Shown here piece after piece: positions 58,050 to 64,000 of a DNA stretch of 64,000 bases. The stretch is taken from assembly GCA_964023275.1 (NCBI GenBank), contig OZ029921.1, positions 13,645,806-13,709,805 on the forward strand, read 5' to 3'. The notes below the pieces were generated by a model. The model was not told where the DNA came from. It did not search any database and was given only the letters and a program-made list of their open reading frames with translations. This DNA comes from Norana najaformis. Its lineage: Eukaryota; Annelida; Clitellata; Crassiclitellata; Hormogastridae. Made by a program: the position numbers and the translations under genes. Position 1 is the stretch's first letter. The number at the start of each line of letters is the position of its first letter.

Positions 58050-58580
58050 GTTGGTTTTGCTAGAAAATTCCTGCTCCTTTTACAGTTGTATCTTACTGTA
58101 TAAGTGCATCTACATGGCACCTCATGCAGAGGTGCTCCTGGTATGCAAAAGGCCAACCACAGCAAAATCCCTCTGCTGCACAATGGAAGTCTTATCCTAG
58201 GTACAAAGACATCACCCTGTCAGACAAAGTGGAATAAGCCAAAACATGTGGGCACATGAGCTCACATAGACACTTGGCAGCCTGACCACAAAGACATCGA
58301 GCAATAAGAGAACTAAGTTTAAACCGAATTCTTGAAGAAACAGGCAACTAGCAAAGCTGATCATGCATGCAATAAGATATGTGAGTTAATTGCGGGAGAC
58401 GAGCTGCAAGTCTAGCCACAGAATTTAATACAGAGACCAGACAACCATGACTCAGACAATGTCCGTATTTATCATCCTCCAATATCTGTATCCATGCAGC
58501 ACAAGTTTTCTGTAACCAAGAGGACATTATAATACCTCCATTGTTTGATGTCTGAACAAATTGCCATGATGTCACAATAA
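58050..58580 (-). mobile_element. L2-like LINE thumb fragment
   Basis: The minus strand reads VLNSVARLAARLPQLTHISY then MHDQLC, an RIRFKLSSLIARCL block and CGQAAKCLCELM. These match the VQNSAAR-V ... LHWLPV--RI-FKL--L--KCL-G-AP-YL-EL series of L2-type LINEs. Broken and truncated. Confidence 0.7.
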
Positions 58581-59534
58581 AACAGTCATAACAACGTCAG
58601 AATCTAACAGTCATAACATCATTATGCAACTGTCATGTCACTGTTTTCTGCCTTGACTTCAATATTACAGCCACACTGTAATCGTTCCCATCCAGCTGCT
58701 GTTCCTGCATTTGCTTTCTTAAGTAGCAGCTGAGAGATGGCTGGCTCACAGATGGCTGGGATTCTACTGTATCGACTTGAGACAGACCTTGAGGTCATCA
58801 ATGGTTGACTCTAGCCTGCAACGATTCCCAGCCAGTTGTTCCTTAGTCTGCAGCAACCCCTACAAATGACAATAGCATTCTTCAGAACTAGACAAAGATC
58901 ACCAAGCCTAAAACATAAGAAAGATGGACGTAATCATTCATTAGCTTGTATGCCTGTCGCTACATTAGTCCTTATCAGCCTAGTCCTGTGGTTTAAATAC
59001 CTATCTGATGAAGAAGAAACAAGACAGCAGCCACCCATCAACACAACACATCTGAGAAAGTATATATAAACATATACGTACTTATTCCTTGGGTATTCAA
59101 AGCTATAAAATTGCAGGGTAAAGTGATAATTCATCTAAAGCCTTGAGAAATGGCCATGTAGTAGGCTGAGGTGCAAAGAAAACTACAGTGGTTCAACAAC
59201 AGAACAGGATGTTCAAAGTAAAACATGCACAGGACTTGACAGAACAACTGCCCTAGTGGCTGTGGTAGGGTGGAAAAATTCACCAATGTATAGTGTGGGG
59301 TGGTAAGTCTAGATTAATCATAGTAAAACATGGCTTTTCCCACCAACACAGCTGAATTCAGCGCACGAAATTTGTGTTCCAAAAAGCGTTAGTGCTACAA
59401 ATGAAAATATATTAATAATTGGAAAGACTTGCTATAATGAAACATTTAATCGATATGAAACATTCCTAACTATACACTGGTGAATTTCTGCACTCCAACA
59501 CAGATGTGGTGCCACCTGGCAAATAATATGACAG
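58581..59534. other. No recognisable gene
   Basis: Unique AT-rich DNA. ACACAGCTGAATTCAGC at about 59347 has an imperfect inverted partner near 60074 (GCTGTAATTCAGCTGTG), which might mark ends of an unrecognised element. Confidence 0.4.
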
Positions 59535-60010
59535 CAAAACAGGATGCTTACAAAAGACCATATATCAATTTAATTTTTTTCATGATGTGCTAAGATGTAA
59601 ATTATTTTAAGTTTGTTAATAAATATCGTTGAAAAAGTTCAAAATAAATTTCTTTTAAAAATGTTTATACTATTTATAATAACAACAAAGAACAGGTTAA
59701 TTATAGTTCCACAGAAAGACACTGCTTTATTCTGATACAGATTGCAAATAACGAAGAGGCCATCTAGTGAATAATATGAGTATATTATGAGTTTGCTTAC
59801 AAAAGGCCATATATATATATGTGTGGCCTTTTGTAAGCAATATACATATATATATAGTTTTATTTCACGATGTATTAAATAAATATTTCAAAGTTGTTAA
59901 TAAATATAATTTCACAAATTTCAAAATAAATATTGTTTAACAAATTTCATATTATTATTAATAATAACATAGGTTCATATGAAAGACACAACTTTTATGC
60001 TAATATTAAT
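59535..60010. repeat. Diverged tandem duplication, unit about 250 bp
   Basis: Two units (about 59543-59770 and 59793-60010) share, in the same order, TGCTTACAAAAG-CCATATAT, TTGTTAATAAATAT, TTCAAAATAAAT and GAAAGACAC. The second unit has gained an inverted repeat with arms of 16 bases (59793-59808 and 59825-59840). Confidence 0.65.
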
Positions 60011-61020
60011 TTTTAATTAATCAGCAAGTCATCATCATACTGAATATAAAGCAATTAAATAATCCAACATGCTGTAATTCAGCTGTGTTAGAGCTAACAA
60101 GGACACAGCAGAGCTGGATGCAACAGAACTTAGGACCAGACTTCAGTGCACATATACTGACATGCTACTGCATTCCAAATTTCAGTGGTGGACTATCCAC
60201 CAATAACTGGGGGAACATTCCACCTTTAAACAGTGGGCCATTCCAGTGCTAATAACTGGTAATGCATTCCATGTTTGCAGTCGTGGACTCTTCCACCACC
60301 TGCAGTTGGTAGTTTGGCTTCATGCTATGAACATGTGGAAATTCCAATAAAATATTGGACCCCAGGGACCACCAAAATTGGTGGAACTTACCATGGATTT
60401 TTACAGTGTGGCTACAACTGGACAACCAACAGCAAGTCTATGACAGCTGATAGCTGACGGCAGATGATGACATGTAACTGAGACGTTGCATACAGAACTT
60501 TACGGGGCAAACAACTGCAGCCTTCCAAGTCGTAGGGGGCCTCGACTGACCTCTATTGGAAAAGTAATGATGAAAGTTTCCCCGAAAAATACACAAAATT
60601 CTGGATATGAGTAAAATAAATGCTCCTGACGCTATGAATGACTGAGCATACCTTTTCATAAAATTTCAACACAACACACTCAAATGACAAAGTTTCTGAA
60701 CAAAGAAATGGACAGTGCACGATTAGCGAGATCATGAAGGTGTCATTTATTTGTTTTTCATGCCATAGAAGCACGAACTGAATGCAGTGCATCAACTACC
60801 AGCTGGGTGGTCCCTGGTTGTTTGGCCTGGCCCAGCTCCAAAACACCAAGCAAATCGATCCAAAAGACTTCATGCTCCCTTTCAAGAGCTGGCAGTCTTT
60901 TTGCTTTTAAAGCGCTTTTCAGAGGATCTAAGAAAGGCTCTCCATAAACATCCAGATACAATCAAAAAGGCCACTGATGCAGAAACGGAAACTGGCCTCA
61001 ACGTTTTCCCCTTGTGGCTC
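60011..61020. other. No firm gene
   Basis: Repeated TTCCACC/CATTCCA words near 60170-60300 suggest a degraded repeat. The frame at 60758-60961 (minus) is followed by AATAAA but has no recognisable motif and no clear splice acceptor. Confidence 0.35.
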
Positions 61021-61250
61021 TATGACAACTGTATTATAAACAACTAATACAAATACAACTGGATTCAATACTGCTCTCCTCCCAAAGCTCTAAAGTACAC
61101 ACACGACCATAAGACAGCATCAGTGGTGCTGAGCAATTGTGTGTTAACGACTTGCTCAAGGTCCCTACACAGTAACCACCTCATGGAAGGCTCAAACCCA
61201 TACTTGCCATCTTACAGGTCAAGTGCTCCAACCAATTCAACCTTGAGCCT
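61021..61250 (-). mobile_element. tRNA-related SINE, second type
   Basis: The minus strand shows an A-box-like TTGGTTGGAGCACTTGACC, a B-box-like GGGTTTGAGCCTTCC, then CTTGAGCAAGTCGTTAACAC and ACAATTGCTC. The spacing of the two boxes is that of a tRNA gene, but the segment is degenerate and carries a non-tRNA body, so it is called a SINE rather than a tRNA gene. Confidence 0.5.
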
Positions 61251-61526
61251 AGTCTGAACATTGTCTGAACTTCAGTGTTTAACCAACCAATAACTGGTAA
61301 AGTCATCTGCGGCGTGTCTTCCAGATGCCCACAAACAGCGGACAATGGGAAGATATGCAGTAGATGACTACCAGTTTCCATCATCAAATGACCAAGGAAA
61401 ATAATGAAAGAAGCACCAAAAGTAAGGACAAAATCAGCTTATCTGACAGAAACATCATTACTCTGCACATTATTGAGCTGGGCCTCCGGCTGGAGAGTTA
61501 ATGATAATGATGAAAGGTAAACTAAC

Positions 61527-61630
61527 TGCCACGTGGTTTCGAAGTTGCTCTGACTTCTGAATCAGATTATTGTTGAGGTGGTGGAGCCGGCGATTCTGCT
61601 CAGTTAGCAACTGCTTTTCCATTGACCTTT
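61527..61630 (-). CDS. Exon 3 (of those visible) of a minus-strand gene, coiled coil
   Basis: Preceded by the acceptor CTGTTTTACAG and followed by the donor GTTAGT. It encodes RSMEKQLLTEQNRRLHHLNN then NLIQKSEQLRNHVA, with leucines and hydrophobic residues at heptad-like spacing, so a coiled coil is likely. The exon starts in phase 1, which agrees with the phase-1 end of the exon at 62663-62971, and ends in phase 0. It may mediate dimerisation or scaffolding. No named family recognised. Confidence 0.65.
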
Positions 61631-62394
61631 CTGTAAAACAGATTTGAATTGGTCATTTCACAGTAATCACTTTTATTAATTGCCTTGATTTAATAATACA
61701 CATCATCTAAGGAGCTGGCCTTGACCTGAAAAAGAATCCAGTTATAGCTGGAGTTTAAATCTCTTAAACAAGACAAATTACCAAGACTCAAGATGGACCA
61801 CACAATTACAGAAGAAATTAACCCCACACATGGCCCTCAATATCATCTCCATACAGGCCACTTCCAGTGCTATGAGCTAAATGATAATTAATAGGATATA
61901 CAAGACAAACAAGGACAAAAAGACATAGGCAAATCTGAAGCCTTTTTACACAGCTACCTATCAGTCCACCTGCAATCACTCCACAAAAACATGAATGGTC
62001 AAACATAAAACTGTTATGTGGAAACTGTGCACTCTCTTGACTAAAAGGTCACATGTGAGTGAGCCCCTTCTGATTTGTGAGGACAACTGCATAACCTGTC
62101 ACTCTATACTCTTCATTCAGCCGTATCACCCAACACATAGCGTCTAGCTGTGACAACTCCCAGCCAATCTCTTCACTAATAAAGACTGCATGAACCCGTC
62201 ATTCTACTATTCGACAGGCATAAACTTCTGTTAGGCAGCTAGGCTCATCCAAATAATTCAGGTGCTATGCATGCCATTAATTGACCATCTGATAGCTAAC
62301 TTAATTAATTACTGTTGTCAATGGATTTGTTACCTGGGCACCTTCTACCATCTGGGTACCTGCTGACAGGCCTACTTCCTATATTCATTGCATT

Positions 62395-62455
62395 TATGTA
62401 TACATACATACATACATCATCATCATCATGTATACATACATACATCATCATCAGA
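62395..62455. repeat. ATAC and ATC microsatellite
   Basis: Alternating CATA and CATCAT runs, two near-identical copies. Confidence 0.85.
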
Positions 62456-62662
62456 CACCAGTTCTTTGACCTTGAAAGTGATAATGATTTACCTCCATTC
62501 TTTCTGCACACATATATAAATATATGTAGTATATACATACAAAAAGAAGGGAGATCATTCCTATATATATGAAAATATGTATATATATGAATATACATGC
62601 TTACAACACATAAATTCTTAGCACAGTTCATATGTGAGCATGTATGAATCCTAGTATATAAC

Positions 62663-62971
62663 CTTCAACATAATGGTAATATGATTCGATGATGGCCTCA
62701 TGACCAGGCCAGTGAAATGCTGGTCCAGTGTCTGAGGAGGCCGTGTGCACAGCTGACGATGATGATGAAGAACCATCAGTAAGTTCTTTCGAAATCATCA
62801 GTGATGAAGAACACCGGGTTGCAGACTTCGTATGCAACGATGCATCAGAAAGACATGGGCGACCAATGGCGATGTCTAACAATGTCCCTACTCCTCCTCT
62901 TCCTCCATCAGCAGCTGAATGATTGCAGTGGTCTTGGCAGTTAGGTCCTGTGGTCGCCTGAAGGTCGGGTG
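62663..62971 (-). CDS. Exon 2 (of those visible) of a minus-strand gene, Ser-rich
   Basis: The acceptor TTGCATTTCAG precedes it and the donor is GAAG/GTTATA. The 309-bp exon is a multiple of three and starts and ends in phase 1. It encodes a low-complexity, Ser-rich, probably disordered segment with SAPDLQATTGP-like residues at its start (the Ala codon is split by the intron), an acidic/His portion and a Ser run near SSSSSSAVHTASS. No domain recognised. Confidence 0.6.
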
Positions 62972-63573
62972 CTGAAATGCAATGCCTCATCATTAATCAC
63001 CTTCTTACAAAACATGCAGAAGTAGAACCACTGAACCTCTAAAGTCTGTTTCTGCATTTTCACTGGGTTGGTTCTGCAGTTGATAAAAAAGCTCCAGAAA
63101 ATACCGGATTGTTTTAAAACATTTGTTCAACTACTGATATATTTCAGAAGATGATTTCTTTTGGTGTTCCCTCATAGACAAGCCTAGATTTCCAGTACTC
63201 ATTTCTTCTAGTAAAGATCAGTATCAGCAGTCTGCAGAATGGCCCAGCCGAACAACCAAGCCAAGATCTGTTGATGCATCTATAAGTGAGTATACATGGG
63301 CACACAGTTCCTCAAGGTACATTGGGGTGCATATGGCTAAACAGTTGTAAATGAGTTAAATAACTGCTTACTTGTGATTCTCCTATGTAAGGGTAATAAA
63401 CACAATTCATCCCAATAAGTAAACAGCTACTTAGAGACCCACAGAGACAGTACTGATCAAAAACTCTGATGAGTCTGTTCTTGAAGTGGTGCTTTATAAA
63501 TGTCAGATTACAATTACAAAAACTGATGCATACAAATCAAACGCCAAGTAAGCAAGAGTTAGGACACACCGAC

Positions 63574-63936
63574 CTAGCACCCGGCTCTTCTGGTGAGATC
63601 TACTGACATCAAAGGCAAATGGAGAGTCGACCAGAGCAGGTCTGCTGCTGTTGCAGCTGCTATCACTGTGCTGCAATTTATCATACACGTTTGAAGTTCG
63701 CAAGTGAGTTAGGAACTCTGTCTCCATCATCATCAGCTGTTGTTGCTTTTGCAAGTGCTCTCGCTCAGCATCACAGCCATCAACCCATTTAGTGCATCTT
63801 GGTGGTGTTGCAGAGTTACTTCTTTCCACAAGATGCCGATGATGTTTTGAAATCTGATGCAGTGGTGTAGCTTTGGCTGGCAGTGCTGGTGGCACTGGTA
63901 AATGTTCAAAATGACTGCTCAGCTGTTGCGACTCAC
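63574..63936 (-). CDS. Exon 1 (of those visible) of a minus-strand gene, SH3-ligand motif
   Basis: Acceptor GAATACCTAG, donor CTAG/GTCGGT. The 363-bp exon is a multiple of three and starts and ends in phase 1. It encodes ESQQLSSHFEHLPVPPALPA then K, where PPALPAK fits the PxxPxK class of SH3-domain ligands, followed by a His/Arg-rich part, a Gln/Glu helix (EREHLQKQQQLMMMETEFL) and a Ser-rich end. The protein continues upstream beyond the window. A cytoplasmic adaptor or scaffold is a reasonable guess, but I do not recognise the family. Confidence 0.65.
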
Positions 63937-64000
63937 CTAGGTATTCAAAAGACCAGAAATATTACTGCGGACAAGCAACTAAAAAAATCATTTTCTAACA

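Noticed and set aside
61130-61250. tRNA gene call at the A/B-box pair
   Set aside because: Degenerate boxes and a retroposon-like body; called as a SINE instead.

Overview
This is eukaryotic, animal DNA. The clearest host gene is a single-exon serotonin receptor of the 5-HT7 type at 12.4-14.0 kb. Its C-terminal tail resembles invertebrate 5-HT7 receptors, as I remember them, more than vertebrate ones. Most of the rest is repeat-rich intergenic DNA: many broken LINEs (CR1-like, L2-like and RTE-like), tRNA-derived SINEs, three DNA-transposon superfamilies (P/THAP, piggyBac, hAT) and long microsatellites. The palindrome TAGGCCTA recurs across the left three quarters. I infer a marine invertebrate, perhaps an echinoderm or another non-vertebrate deuterostome or lophotrochozoan, but the sequence alone does not settle the phylum.

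Layout. 0-12 kb: an open CR1-like reverse-transcriptase (RT) fragment running off the left edge, a decayed LINE RT at 2.2-3.1 kb, a fold-back element at 8.1-8.3 kb, an RTE-like LINE at 8.4-10.0 kb and a CR1 C-terminal fragment at 11.2 kb. 12.4-14.0 kb: the 5-HT7-like receptor. 14.7-24.6 kb: a perfect 40-bp inverted repeat, a long purine tract, AAT microsatellites and several LINE pieces. 25.5-30 kb: a LINE ending in a perfect palindrome, a decayed hAT transposase and a LINE endonuclease fragment. 33-43 kb: a dense LINE graveyard on both strands that also holds two diverged copies of an unnamed protein family with a conserved LACRHH motif. 43.4-46.6 kb: a complete-length P-element-like transposon with 36-bp terminal inverted repeats, carrying two younger insertions. 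50.8-52.6 kb: an internally deleted piggyBac bounded by TTAA. 53-64 kb: AT-rich DNA and, at the right edge, three minus-strand exons of one host gene whose reading phases agree across both introns.

How the parts relate. There is no operon-like unit. The receptor and the right-edge gene are independent host genes. The DNA transposons look inactive as they stand: the piggyBac lacks its catalytic centre, the P element is interrupted, and the hAT is decayed. The item most worth follow-up is the LACRHH family. Its two copies were recognised by comparing them with each other inside this window, and I cannot assign them to a curated transposase family.
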